From NCBI GenBank assembly GCA_050486545.1, contig JBJHDM010000033.1, positions 1 through 35,243 of the forward strand: a stretch of DNA of 35,243 nucleotides, written 5' to 3'. Shown in pieces: positions 22,690-31,230 of the stretch (its first letter is position 1; each line of letters opens with the position of its first letter). This DNA is from DAOMNN01 sp050486545 (GTDB lineage: Bacteria > Pseudomonadota > Gammaproteobacteria > Burkholderiales > Rhodocyclaceae). A model generated the notes under the pieces. That model was not told where the DNA came from. It made no database searches and worked only from the letters and a program-made list of their open reading frames with translations. The position numbers and the translations under genes are program-made.

Positions 22690-24897
22690 TCAGGCCACCC
22701 GCCCGTCGCTTCTCGCCCGGCCGATGCGCATGACTTCGGGCACACGGCGCACCGCGCGCATGACCGAAGCCAGATGCATGCGGTCGCGCACCTGGATGGT
22801 GAGGTTGAGCGCCGTGTAGATGCCCTGTTCGTTGTCCATCGTGACGTTCTGGATGTTGCAGTCCTCTTCCGAGACCGCACTGGCCACCCGGGCGAGCACC
22901 CCGCGGGAGTCCTTGGTCAGCACCCGGATGGTCACGTCGAACATGCGGTCCTGCGTGGGCTCCCATTCGACATCGACCCAGCGTCCGCGGTCGCCGCGCA
23001 GCTTCGCGACCGAGTTGCAGTCGTGCCGATGCACCTCGAGGCCACGGCCCTTGCGGATGATGCCGATGATCGGATCTCCCGGAATCGGCTGACAACAGCG
23101 TCCGAGCTGCACGGCGATCCCTTCGCTGCCGCTGATGTGGATCGCCCCCGCAGGCTTGGGCTTGACCACATCCGGACGTCCGGACTCCTGGTCCTGGGCC
23201 TGCGACAGGCGGCGCGCAACGATGACGGGCAGGCGCTTGCCCAGGCCAATGTCCGAGAAAATCTCCTTCTTGCTCCGCACACCGCGGTCACGCAGGAAAC
23301 GGTCCCATGCGAAGGCGCTGATCTGGCCAAGGGTCAACCCGTGCGGACGCAGCGCCTGGTTGAGCAGCCGCTCGCCCAGGGTCACGGATTCCTCGTGCTG
23401 GGCGTTCTTCAGGAAATGGCGGATCTGCGCACGCGCCTTGCCGGTGCGCACGTAGGAGAGCCAGGCCGGGTTGGGGTTCGCATGGGCGGCCGAGATGATC
23501 TCGACCTGGTCGCCGTTCTGCAGCTCGGTGCGCAGCGGCATCAGGTCCCCGTTGACCCGGCAGGCGACGCAGCGATTACCGATGTCGGTATGCACCGCGT
23601 AGGCGAAATCGACCGGAGTGGATCCGCGCGGCAACGAGAGGATCTTGCCCTGGGGCGTGAACACATACACCTCGCCCGGGAACAGGTCGACCTTGACGTG
23701 TTCGAGGAACTCGGTGGCCTCGCCTGAAGTGGATTGCAGCTCCAGCAACGACTGCAGCCAGGAATGGGTCCGCTGCTGCAGTTCGGTGAGGGTCTTCTCG
23801 TCGTCCTTGTACAGCCAGTGCGAGGCCACCCCGCTCTCGGCGATGTGGTGCATCTCGGCGGTTCGCACCTGGATCTCGACCGGCGTGCCGAACGGTCCGA
23901 TCAGCGTCGTGTGCAGCGACTGGTAGCCGTTCGCCTTGGGAATCGCGATGTAGTCCTTGAACTTTCCCGGAACCGGCTTGTACATCGAATGCAGGGCGCC
24001 GATCGCCAGATAGCAGGTCGCCACGTCGCGCACGATGACGCGAAAGCCGTAGATGTCGAGGACCTGCGAGAACGACAGCCGCTTCTCCAGCATCTTGCGG
24101 TAGATCGAGAACAAGTGCTTCTCTCGCCCCTGGACTTCGGCGGCAATGCCCCATTGTGGCAGGCGCTCCTCGATCGCCTTGAGCACCTTGCCGACCACCT
24201 CGCGGCGATTCCCGCGGGCCGCACGAATCGCGCGCGAGAGCGCCCGATAGCGCATCGGAAACTTGTGTTCGAACGACAGCTCCTGCAACTCGCGATACAG
24301 CGTGTTGAGCCCGAGCCGGTTGGCGATCGGCGCATAGATGTCGAGCGTCTCGGTGGCGATGCGCCGACGCTTGGCCGGGCGCACGCATTCGAGCGTGCGC
24401 ATGTTGTGGAGGCGGTCGGCAAGCTTGATCAGGATGACCCGCAAGTCGGTCGCCATCGCGAGCAGCATCTTGCGGAAGTTCTCCGCCTGGGCCTCCTCAT
24501 GGGAACGGAACTCGATCTTGTCGAGCTTGGACAGCCCGTCGACGAGCTCCGCGGAGATCTTGCCGAAACGCTCGGCGATCTCCTGCTTGGAAATGTGGGT
24601 ATCCTCCATCACGTCGTGAAGGAGGGCTGCGATGAGCGCCTGGGGGTCCAGACGCCAGTCGGCGATGATGTCGGCGACCGCTACCGGATGCGAGATGTAG
24701 GGCTCGCCGCTGATGCGGAACTGCCCCTCGTGCGCGCGCGCCGAAAAATGATAGGCTGCTTCGATGCGCCCGACGTCCTCCGGGCGCATGTAGCCATCGA
24801 GCTTCGCCTTTAGACGGGCGAAATCGAGCGAAAGGACGCTCGAGACCGGTGGCCGGAAGGGTTCGACTGGCGGCGGGGCCGCGGCGGAGGCATCCAT
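22690..24897 (-). CDS. spoT: Bifunctional (p)ppGpp synthetase/hydrolase, RelA/SpoT family
   Basis: About 735 residues. The N-terminal HD hydrolase domain is intact (YISHPVAVADI, ALLHDVMEDT, KLADRLHNMRTL). The synthetase domain follows (DIYGFRVIVRD, FKDYIAIPKANGYQSLHTT, VEIQVRT), then a TGS domain (VYVFTPQGKILSLPRGSTPVDFAYAVHTDIG), a conserved-cysteine region (GRCCQPIPGD) and a C-terminal ACT domain (VLTKDSRGVLARVASAVSEEDCNIQ). The intact HD motif indicates an active hydrolase, so it is SpoT-like rather than RelA. The ATG at 24897 with GGGAG upstream is preferred over an in-frame GTG at 24915. It follows rpoZ by 25 nt in the order common in Proteobacteria. The ppGpp it makes is the natural cofactor of the DksA-like protein at 7167-7601. 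Confidence 0.93.
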   Translation of the reverse strand: MDASAAAPPPVEPFRPPVSSVLSLDFARLKAKLDGYMRPEDVGRIEAAYHFSARAHEGQFRISGEPYISHPVAVADIIADWRLDPQALIAALLHDVMEDTHISKQEIAERFGKISAELVDGLSKLDKIEFRSHEEAQAENFRKMLLAMATDLRVILIKLADRLHNMRTLECVRPAKRRRIATETLDIYAPIANRLGLNTLYRELQELSFEHKFPMRYRALSRAIRAARGNRREVVGKVLKAIEERLPQWGIAAEVQGREKHLFSIYRKMLEKRLSFSQVLDIYGFRVIVRDVATCYLAIGALHSMYKPVPGKFKDYIAIPKANGYQSLHTTLIGPFGTPVEIQVRTAEMHHIAESGVASHWLYKDDEKTLTELQQRTHSWLQSLLELQSTSGEATEFLEHVKVDLFPGEVYVFTPQGKILSLPRGSTPVDFAYAVHTDIGNRCVACRVNGDLMPLRTELQNGDQVEIISAAHANPNPAWLSYVRTGKARAQIRHFLKNAQHEESVTLGERLLNQALRPHGLTLGQISAFAWDRFLRDRGVRSKKEIFSDIGLGKRLPVIVARRLSQAQDQESGRPDVVKPKPAGAIHISGSEGIAVQLGRCCQPIPGDPIIGIIRKGRGLEVHRHDCNSVAKLRGDRGRWVDVEWEPTQDRMFDVTIRVLTKDSRGVLARVASAVSEEDCNIQNVTMDNEQGIYTALNLTIQVRDRMHLASVMRAVRRVPEVMRIGRARSDGRVA

Positions 24898-24922
24898 CGC
24901 GTCCGCTCCCGCCACCCGCCGG

Positions 24923-25138
24923 TCACGCCTGACCGCGGTTCAGGACCTCGAGTCCAACCTTTCCTTCGGCGATCTCGCGCAGCGCGATCACGGTCGGCTT
25001 CTCCTTGCCGTGCCGATCCGCATCGATCAGCGGCGCGGAGCCGATCGTGATCTGACGGGCACGATAGGTCGCCGCCAGCGTAAGCTGGAAACGGTTGGGG
25101 ATCCTTTGCAGACAGTCTTCGACCGTGATTCTTGCCAT
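24923..25138 (-). CDS. rpoZ: DNA-directed RNA polymerase omega subunit
   Basis: A 71-residue protein beginning MARITVEDCLQRIPNRFQLTLAATYRARQ; the pattern ARITVEDC...NRF.L...A..RARQ is diagnostic for omega. The segment KPTVIALREIAEGKV follows. Omega assists RNA polymerase assembly and forms part of a ppGpp-binding site in E. coli, fitting its location between gmk and spoT. It starts 3 nt after the gmk stop. Confidence 0.95.
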   Translation of the reverse strand: MARITVEDCLQRIPNRFQLTLAATYRARQITIGSAPLIDADRHGKEKPTVIALREIAEGKVGLEVLNRGQA

Positions 25139-25141
25139 GAT

Positions 25142-25756
25142 TCAGTCCTGTTCCAGAAAATCGAAATACTGCAGATGGCGCGCATGCTGCTTCGCGTAGC
25201 GCAGCCTCGCGGCGCGCACCACCGCCACGAGATCGTCGACGGCCTCCTGCAACGTATTGTTCAGTATAACGTAATCGAACTCGCCCACGTGGCGCATCTC
25301 GCTGCGCGCGGCAAGCAAGCGGCGCGCAATGACATCGTCGCTGTCGGTCGCTCGCCCGCGCAACCGCTCCTCGAGCACGTCCAGAGACGGCGGCAGCACG
25401 AACACGCCGACCGCATCACGGAAGGTCTTGCGCACCTGCTGGGCGCCCTGCCAGTCGATCTCGAGCAGGATGTCGTGACCGGCCGCGATCTGCTCCCGCA
25501 GCCAGACCTTCGAGGTCCCGTAGTAATTTCCGTGGACCTCCGCCCATTCGAGGAATTCCCCCCGGTCCCGCAGGGTACGAAACGTCGCCACGTCCACGAA
25601 ATGGTATTCGCGCCCGTCCTCCTCCCCGGGCCGCGGCGCGCGCGTCGTGTACGAGATCGACAGCCGCACCTGCGGGTCGCGCGCGAGCAGGCCGCGCACG
25701 AGCGTCGTCTTGCCCGCGCCCGACGGCGCGGTGATGATGGTCAGTGTTCCTGGCAT
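25142..25756 (-). CDS. gmk: Guanylate kinase
   Basis: A 204-residue P-loop kinase converting GMP to GDP. It has Walker A TAPSGAGKTTLV (about 9-20), the GMP-binding SYTTRAPRPGEEDGREYHFV, GNYYGTS, LLEIDWQGAQQV and a lid region RLRGRATDS. The ATG at 25756 is preceded by GGGGAG at 6-nt spacing, although the frame is open a further 13 codons upstream. It lies 39 nt after yicC and 3 nt before rpoZ; together they feed and use guanine nucleotides. Confidence 0.95.
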   Translation of the reverse strand: MPGTLTIITAPSGAGKTTLVRGLLARDPQVRLSISYTTRAPRPGEEDGREYHFVDVATFRTLRDRGEFLEWAEVHGNYYGTSKVWLREQIAAGHDILLEIDWQGAQQVRKTFRDAVGVFVLPPSLDVLEERLRGRATDSDDVIARRLLAARSEMRHVGEFDYVILNNTLQEAVDDLVAVVRAARLRYAKQHARHLQYFDFLEQD

Positions 25757-25795
25757 GAATTCTCCCCGGCGATGCGGATCGTTGCGGATACGCAC

Positions 25796-26662
25796 TTACT
25801 CGATATTCTGCACCTGCTCTCGCATCTGCTCGATCAGCACCTTCATCTCCATCGCGATGCCCGACACGTCGGTGGCGGCCGACTTGGACGCCAGCGTGTT
25901 GGCTTCGCGGTTGAGTTCCTGCATCAGGAAATCGAGGCGCTTTCCGGCCGTACCGCCCTTGGCGATCACGCGCTCGGTTTCGTCCATGTGGGCGACCAGC
26001 CGATTCAGTTCTTCGGCCACGTCGACGCGCTGCGCGAACAGGGCGACTTCCTGGCGGATCCGGTCTTCGTCGAGGGTGGCGGCGGCTTCGCGCAGGCGGG
26101 CGCCGAGCCGCTCCTGATAGTCGGCGACGATCTCGGGCATCCGCGGCAGCACCCGGTCGACCAGCTCGCGCATGGCCTGGAGGCGTTCGTGCAGCATGGC
26201 GGCAAGTTTGGCACCCTCGCGTTTGCGGGTCGCCACCAGATCATCGAGTGCCCGCTCGACCACTTCGACGATCACCGGCTGCATCTGCTCGAAGCTCACC
26301 CCGTCGTCGGCCAGCATGCCGGGCCAGCGCAGGACTTCGCCGACACTCAGCCCATTGGCATTCGGAAACTGCTCGCGTATGCTCGCCTCGGCCTCGCGCA
26401 ACTGCCCGAGCAGACCGGCATTGAGGGCAAGCCCGCGGGTAGCCGCACCGCTGCCCTGCAAACTCAGGCGACATTCGACCTTGCCGCGTGAGAGCCGCGC
26501 CGACAACCGCTCGCGCACGGCCGGCTCGGCCTGGCGCAGTTCGTCGGCGATGCGGAAAAAGAGGTCGAGATAACGCGAATTGACGCTGCGCAACTCGAGA
26601 TGCAGGCTGACGCCGTCGAGTTCGCGCGCCTGAACCGCGAAGCCGGTCATACTATGGATCAT
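25796..26662 (-). CDS. yicC: YicC family endoribonuclease
   Basis: A 288-residue protein starting MIHSMTGFA, the signature of the YicC family, with typical RSVNSRYLDLFFRIADELR, EVLRWPGML, KREGAKLAAML and the strongly conserved C-terminus KRLDFLMQELNREANTLASKSA...MKVLIEQMREQVQNIE. YicC proteins have been reported as RNases acting on small RNAs. First gene of the yicC-gmk-rpoZ-spoT run; GGAGG lies about 10 nt before the ATG. It diverges from the Ser/Thr kinase gene across 113 bp. Confidence 0.93.
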   Translation of the reverse strand: MIHSMTGFAVQARELDGVSLHLELRSVNSRYLDLFFRIADELRQAEPAVRERLSARLSRGKVECRLSLQGSGAATRGLALNAGLLGQLREAEASIREQFPNANGLSVGEVLRWPGMLADDGVSFEQMQPVIVEVVERALDDLVATRKREGAKLAAMLHERLQAMRELVDRVLPRMPEIVADYQERLGARLREAAATLDEDRIRQEVALFAQRVDVAEELNRLVAHMDETERVIAKGGTAGKRLDFLMQELNREANTLASKSAATDVSGIAMEMKVLIEQMREQVQNIE

Positions 26663-26694
26663 CGATCGTGGCCTCCGGGAACCCGCTGCAATCC

Positions 26695-26723
26695 TTTACA
26701 CTGCAGGACCCGCTAAAGAAAAT
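26695..26723 (+). promoter_or_regulatory. Possible promoter for the kinase-phosphatase-rph-rdgB-hemW run
   Basis: TTTACA at 26695-26700 and GAAAAT at 26718-26723 are separated by 17 bp in the 113-bp divergent space between yicC and the Ser/Thr kinase gene. The -35 matches at 4 of 6 positions and the -10 at 4 of 6. This is a moderate candidate by spacing and position only. Confidence 0.35.
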
Positions 26724-26775
26724 GACAATCGGCCTGCGCTGCAGACCAGGAAGCTGAATCCTACCCCTCACCCTG

Positions 26776-27723
26776 ATGCCGTCTCAAGCGAACAGCCCCC
26801 TACCGGCCGGTTTTCAGCTCGATCAGTACCGGATCGAGCGTCAATTGTCGCTCGGCGGTTTTTCCATCGTCTACCTTGCCTACGACGAGGAAGGGGTGCC
26901 GGTCGCGATCAAGGAATACCTGCCGAACTCGCTCGCACTGCGCAAGGAGGGGCTGATCGCACCGCAGGTCCCGAGCGAGAACCAGCCCGCGTTCCGCTAT
27001 GGCATGAAGTGCTTCTTCGAGGAAGGCCGTTCGCTGGCCAAGCTGATGCACCCCAACGTGGTCCGCGTGCTGAATTTCTTCCGCGCCAACGGCACGGTCT
27101 ACATGGTGATGCAGTTCGAGAAGGGCAGTACGCTCAACGAGTATATCCACCGCCACCGCGGCGAAGTCCGCGAGCGCTTCATCCGCGCCGTGTTCACGCG
27201 CATGCTCAACGGCTTGCGGGAAGTTCATTCGCACAAGCTGCTGCATCTCGACATCAAGCCGTCGAACATCTACCTGCGCACCGACGGCACCCCGGTACTG
27301 CTCGATTTCGGCGCCGCGCGACAGACCCTGATGACCGACCAGCCGATGCTCAAGCCGATGTACACTCCTGGCTTCGCCTCCCCCGAACAGTACCAGAACC
27401 GCGAAGCACTCGGCCCGTGGAGCGACATCTACAGCGTCGGGGCGAGCCTGTACGCATGCGTCGTAGGCTCTGCACCGCAACGGTCGGACGAGCGCAGCAA
27501 GAACGACACTTTGCAGCCCGTGACCAAGACCCATGCCAACCGCTACTCCGAGCAGTTGCTCGAAACCATCGACTGGTGCCTGCGGCTGGACCCGCTCGAG
27601 CGACCACAGAGCGTGTATTCGCTGCAGAAGGCACTGATGCGCAAGGAGGCCGGAGAAGCGATGCCCGCCACCTGGTTTACCGACATCGGCGCCCGCCTCA
27701 AATCCTTCATCGGACGCTCATGA
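26776..27723 (+). CDS. Soluble Hanks-type serine/threonine protein kinase
   Basis: A 315-residue protein that is essentially one kinase domain. It has a glycine-rich loop LSLGGFSIVYLA (25-35), ATP-lysine Lys46 in VAIKEYLP, a catalytic loop LLHLDIKPSNI (Asp159, Asn164), DFGAAR with metal-binding Asp177, and TPGFASPEQ in place of APE. No transmembrane helix or extracellular sensor domain is seen, so it should act in the cytoplasm. Its own phosphatase is probably the PP2C protein encoded 10 nt downstream. The substrates are unknown. The kinase family is certain; the role is not. The gene leads a co-directional run ending in rph-rdgB-hemW. Confidence 0.9.
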   Translation: MPSQANSPLPAGFQLDQYRIERQLSLGGFSIVYLAYDEEGVPVAIKEYLPNSLALRKEGLIAPQVPSENQPAFRYGMKCFFEEGRSLAKLMHPNVVRVLNFFRANGTVYMVMQFEKGSTLNEYIHRHRGEVRERFIRAVFTRMLNGLREVHSHKLLHLDIKPSNIYLRTDGTPVLLDFGAARQTLMTDQPMLKPMYTPGFASPEQYQNREALGPWSDIYSVGASLYACVVGSAPQRSDERSKNDTLQPVTKTHANRYSEQLLETIDWCLRLDPLERPQSVYSLQKALMRKEAGEAMPATWFTDIGARLKSFIGRS

Positions 27724-27733
27724 GGGCACGATC

Positions 27734-28651
27734 TTGAAATTCACGATCTTCCAGGAAAGCCGCATCGGCCAGCGCAAGGCGAACCAGGACCGCAACGCCT
27801 ACTGCTATTCGCGCGATGCGCTGCTCATGGTCATTGCCGACGGCATGGGTGGTCATCTGCACGGCGAGGTGGCCGCCCAGATTGCGGTCCAGTTCATTAC
27901 CCAGGCCTTCCAGCAGCATGCCAAGCCCACGCTCGGCGATCCGGTCTTCTTCCTGTCGCGGGCACTCACCAACGCACACAATGCGATCCTCGACTACGCC
28001 TGCGACAAGCACCTCCCCGAGGCGCCGCGCACGACGATCGTCGCCTGCGTCGTGCAGGAGGGATTCGCCTACTGGGCCCATGCCGGCGATTCGCGCCTGT
28101 ATCTGCTGCGTCACGGGCGGATCGCCACCCAGACCCGCGATCACTCCCGGGTCCAGCTGATGCTCGACCAGGGCCTGATCAATGCGGAGGAAGCGGCGCA
28201 CCACCCCAACCGCAACCGCATCTACAGCTGCCTGGGCGGCAACCACCCGCCCCAGATCGAGTTCTCGAAACGCTTCGCCCTGCGCGACGGCGATACCATC
28301 GCCCTGTGCACCGACGGCCTGTGGGGGCCGCTCGGCGACGAAGGGGTATTGCTCGGGCTGAACGGGCAAGGCGTGATGGAGGCCGTACCCAGGATGCTCG
28401 ACCAGGCGGAAGCCGCCGCCGGGCCCGGTTGCGACAACCTTTCCCTGATCGCGATGTGCTGGCAGGACGAGATGGGCGCCATGCGCCCGGACGCGATCTC
28501 GACCCGTACCATGGCGCTGGACAAGTTCACCACCCAGCTTGAAAGCTTCGAGACCACGCGTTCGCCCGTGAGTGACTTCGACCTCACCGAAGACGAGATC
28601 GAGCGTGCGATCGCCGAGATCAATTCCGCCATCCAGAAGTTCAGCAAATAG
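27734..28651 (+). CDS. PP2C-family protein serine/threonine phosphatase
   Basis: A 305-residue metal-dependent phosphatase. Motifs in order: GQRKANQDRN, VIADGMGGHLHGEVAA with metal-binding Asp and Gly, WAHAGDSRLYLLR, TRDHS, CTDGLWG and PGCDNLSLIAM. The last ~60 residues form a charged extension predicted to lie outside the catalytic fold. It starts with TTG at 27734; GAGGG lies 7 nt upstream, and no ATG fits the conserved N-terminus. It is coupled to the upstream kinase gene (10-nt gap), so it most likely reverses that kinase's phosphorylation. It ends 7 nt before rph. Confidence 0.9.
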   Translation: MKFTIFQESRIGQRKANQDRNAYCYSRDALLMVIADGMGGHLHGEVAAQIAVQFITQAFQQHAKPTLGDPVFFLSRALTNAHNAILDYACDKHLPEAPRTTIVACVVQEGFAYWAHAGDSRLYLLRHGRIATQTRDHSRVQLMLDQGLINAEEAAHHPNRNRIYSCLGGNHPPQIEFSKRFALRDGDTIALCTDGLWGPLGDEGVLLGLNGQGVMEAVPRMLDQAEAAAGPGCDNLSLIAMCWQDEMGAMRPDAISTRTMALDKFTTQLESFETTRSPVSDFDLTEDEIERAIAEINSAIQKFSK

Positions 28652-28658
28652 GATCGCC

Positions 28659-29384
28659 ATGCGACACAGCAAGAGACAGGCCGGCGAGTTGCGCCCGGTC
28701 CGCATCACGCGCGGGTTCACCCGCCATGCCGAAGGTTCGGTCCTTGTCGAGTTCGGCGACACGCAGGTCCTATGCACGGCCAGCGTGGACGAATCGGTTC
28801 CGTCCTTCCTGCGCGGCAAGGGTCAGGGCTGGCTCACGGCCGAGTACGGCATGCTGCCCCGTTCGACCCATACCCGCAGCGCACGCGAAGCCGCCCGCGG
28901 CAAGCAAAGCGGGCGCACCCTCGAGATCCAGCGGCTGATCGGGCGCAGTTTGCGCGCCGTGGTCGACCTGGGTGCGCTTGGCGAACGGCAGATCGTCGTC
29001 GATTGCGACGTCCTCCAGGCCGACGGCGGCACCCGTACGGCATCGATCACCGGCGCCTGCGTCGCCGTCCATGACGCGCTTTCCCATCTCGTCACGAGCG
29101 GGAAGCTGGCGGCGCATCCGATGCGCGAGCTCGTCGCCGCGGTCTCGGTCGGGATCGTCAACGGCATGCCGGCCCTCGACCTCGACTACGAGGAAGATGC
29201 CTCGTGCGAAACCGACATGAACGTCGTCATGACCGCCTCCGGCGGTTTCGTCGAGATCCAGGGAACGGCCGAAGGCGCGGCATTCAGCCGGCTCGAGCTC
29301 GACGCCCTGATCGCGCTGGCCGAACACGGGATCGGAGAACTTGTCCAATTGCAGCGAAGCTCACTGGGTCTGGCCACGGAGTGA
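28659..29384 (+). CDS. rph: Ribonuclease PH
   Basis: A 241-residue phosphorolytic 3' exonuclease that trims tRNA precursors. It starts MRHSKRQAGELRPVRITRGFTRHAEGS and contains GQGWLTAEYGMLPRSTHTR, the phosphate-binding GKQSGRTLEIQRLIGRSLRA, and DCDVLQADGGTRTASITG. Its length is close to the E. coli enzyme. The ATG at 28659 is 7 nt beyond the phosphatase stop. rdgB begins 4 nt after its stop. Confidence 0.95.
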   Translation: MRHSKRQAGELRPVRITRGFTRHAEGSVLVEFGDTQVLCTASVDESVPSFLRGKGQGWLTAEYGMLPRSTHTRSAREAARGKQSGRTLEIQRLIGRSLRAVVDLGALGERQIVVDCDVLQADGGTRTASITGACVAVHDALSHLVTSGKLAAHPMRELVAAVSVGIVNGMPALDLDYEEDASCETDMNVVMTASGGFVEIQGTAEGAAFSRLELDALIALAEHGIGELVQLQRSSLGLATE

Positions 29385-29388
29385 AGAA

Positions 29389-29985
29389 ATGATCGAGCGC
29401 CTCGTCCTCGCCAGCAACAACGCCAAGAAGGCCGCCGAAATGGCGGCCCTGCTCTCGCCGCTCGGCATCGAGGTCCTGTCGCAATCGGCCTTCGAGGTGC
29501 CCGAGGCGGAAGAACCGCACCCGACTTTCGTCGAAAACGCGCTCGCGAAGGCCCGCCATGCGGCCGCCCATACCGGACTGCCGGCGATTGCGGACGATTC
29601 GGGCCTGTGCGTGACCGCCCTGGCGGGTGCGCCCGGTGTGCACTCCGCGCGGTTTGCCGGCGAACCGCGCTCGGACGCACGCAACAATGCGTTGCTGATC
29701 GAACGCCTGAACGGCATCGAGGAGCGCAGTGCGTACTTCTATTGCACGGTGGCACTCGTACGACGGGCCGACGACCCCTGCCCGATCCTTGCGGACGGCG
29801 AATGGCACGGCCAGATTCTCACCGCCCCCCGCGGCGAAGGCGGTTTCGGCTACGACCCGCTGTTCTATCTTCCGGAGATGGAACAGACCGCGGCGGAACT
29901 CGAACCGGCCCTGAAGAACACGCTCAGCCACCGGGGTGCCGCGATGCGCCACCTGCTCCAGCGATTGCAGATCCTCCAGCCGTGA
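29389..29985 (+). CDS. rdgB: dITP/XTP pyrophosphatase (non-canonical purine NTPase)
   Basis: A 198-residue housecleaning enzyme that hydrolyses dITP, ITP and XTP. The N-terminal LVLASNNAKKAAEM is the substrate-binding SxNxxK pattern. It also has TFVENALAKAR, ADDSGLCVTALAGAPGVHSARFAG, the GEGGFGYDPLFY motif and a C-terminal SHRGAAMRHL. The ATG at 29389 follows rph by 4 nt with GGAGTGAAG before it. Its TGA overlaps the hemW GTG start (GTGA). Confidence 0.95.
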   Translation: MIERLVLASNNAKKAAEMAALLSPLGIEVLSQSAFEVPEAEEPHPTFVENALAKARHAAAHTGLPAIADDSGLCVTALAGAPGVHSARFAGEPRSDARNNALLIERLNGIEERSAYFYCTVALVRRADDPCPILADGEWHGQILTAPRGEGGFGYDPLFYLPEMEQTAAELEPALKNTLSHRGAAMRHLLQRLQILQP

Positions 29986-31208
29986 GCGAACGCAAAGTCA
30001 TCCGGCTCACCCCCCGATCGCCGCAGACGCGCCTTCCCCAGCACCCCCACCTCGCCGCCCCGCCACCGCTTGCCCTCTACGTCCATTTTCCGTGGTGCGT
30101 ACGCAAGTGCCCGTACTGCGATTTCAACTCGCACTCGCTGCGGGACGGAGCCGAACAGGAGGCCCAGGAGCATGCATACGTCGAGGCACTGATCGCCGAC
30201 ATCGAAACCGCCCTGCCGCAGGTATGGGGCCGCCGCGTGCATTCTGTCTTCATCGGCGGCGGCACGCCCAGCCTGATGTCGTCTGCATCGGTCGAGCGCC
30301 TGCTCACCGCGATCCGCACGCTGCTGCCGCTCGATCCCCTCGCGGAGATCACCCTCGAAGCCAACCCCGGCACCGTCGAAGCGGGCCGGTTCCGGGACTA
30401 TCGCAACGCGGGGGTCAATCGCCTGTCGATCGGCGTGCAGAGCTTCGACGACCTGCAACTTGCTCGGCTCGGACGCATCCACGGATCCCGCGAGGCGGAT
30501 GCCGCGATCGAGACGGCCCTGGGCGCCTTCGAACGCGTGAATGTCGACCTCATGTACGCGCTTCCGGACCAGCGGCCCGAAGAAGCCCTGAAGGATCTGG
30601 AGCGCGCCCTCGCCCATGGCGTGGAGCATCTGTCGTGCTACCACCTCACCCTGGAGCCCAATACGCCCTTCCACCGGCATCCGCCCCGACTGCCCGATGC
30701 CGACACGGCCTCGGACATGCAGGATGCGATCGAGGCCCGGCTTGGCGAGGCCGGCTTCGAACACTACGAAACTTCCGCGTTCGCCCGCGCCGGCGGCCGT
30801 TGCCGCCACAATCTCAACTACTGGACCTTCGGCGACTACCTCGGTGTAGGTGCCGGCGCGCACGGAAAGCTGTCGAGCCACGAGGGGATCGTGCGCGAGA
30901 TGCGGCACAAGCATCCCACACGCTACCTGCAGGGCGCACGGACAAGGGATTTCGTGCAGGAGCGCCGCGAGGTCGGGGTCGCCGACCTGCCCTTCGAATT
31001 CATGATGAACGCCCTGCGCCTGAACGGCGGGGTGCCGATCGCCTTGTTCGAAGCCCGCACCGGCCTGCCGGTCGCAACGATCGCCGGGATGCTCGAAGAA
31101 GCCCGGCGTCGCGACCTGCTCGCCCCCGACCCGGGTCACCTGCGCCCCACCACGATGGGGCGGCGCTTCCTCAACGACCTGCTGGCGCTGTTCCTGGACG
31201 AGCGCTGA
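29982..31208 (+). CDS. hemW: Radical SAM heme chaperone HemW
   Basis: A 408-residue radical SAM protein related to coproporphyrinogen III oxidase HemN. The cluster motif is HFPWCVRKCPYCDFNSH (CxxxCxxC), followed by VFIGGGTPSLM, ITLEANPGTVE, RLSIGVQSFDD, VNVDLMYALPDQ, HNLNYWTFGDYLGVGAGAH and a C-terminal HemN-type domain. HemW binds heme and delivers it to respiratory enzymes; it is not the porphyrin oxidase itself. The GTG at 29982 overlaps the rdgB stop by 4 nt. The frame is open upstream, but the added sequence is the rdgB shadow. Confidence 0.93.
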   Translation: MSERKVIRLTPRSPQTRLPQHPHLAAPPPLALYVHFPWCVRKCPYCDFNSHSLRDGAEQEAQEHAYVEALIADIETALPQVWGRRVHSVFIGGGTPSLMSSASVERLLTAIRTLLPLDPLAEITLEANPGTVEAGRFRDYRNAGVNRLSIGVQSFDDLQLARLGRIHGSREADAAIETALGAFERVNVDLMYALPDQRPEEALKDLERALAHGVEHLSCYHLTLEPNTPFHRHPPRLPDADTASDMQDAIEARLGEAGFEHYETSAFARAGGRCRHNLNYWTFGDYLGVGAGAHGKLSSHEGIVREMRHKHPTRYLQGARTRDFVQERREVGVADLPFEFMMNALRLNGGVPIALFEARTGLPVATIAGMLEEARRRDLLAPDPGHLRPTTMGRRFLNDLLALFLDER

Positions 31209-31230
31209 GCGCTGCGTCAGGGTGCCTCGG

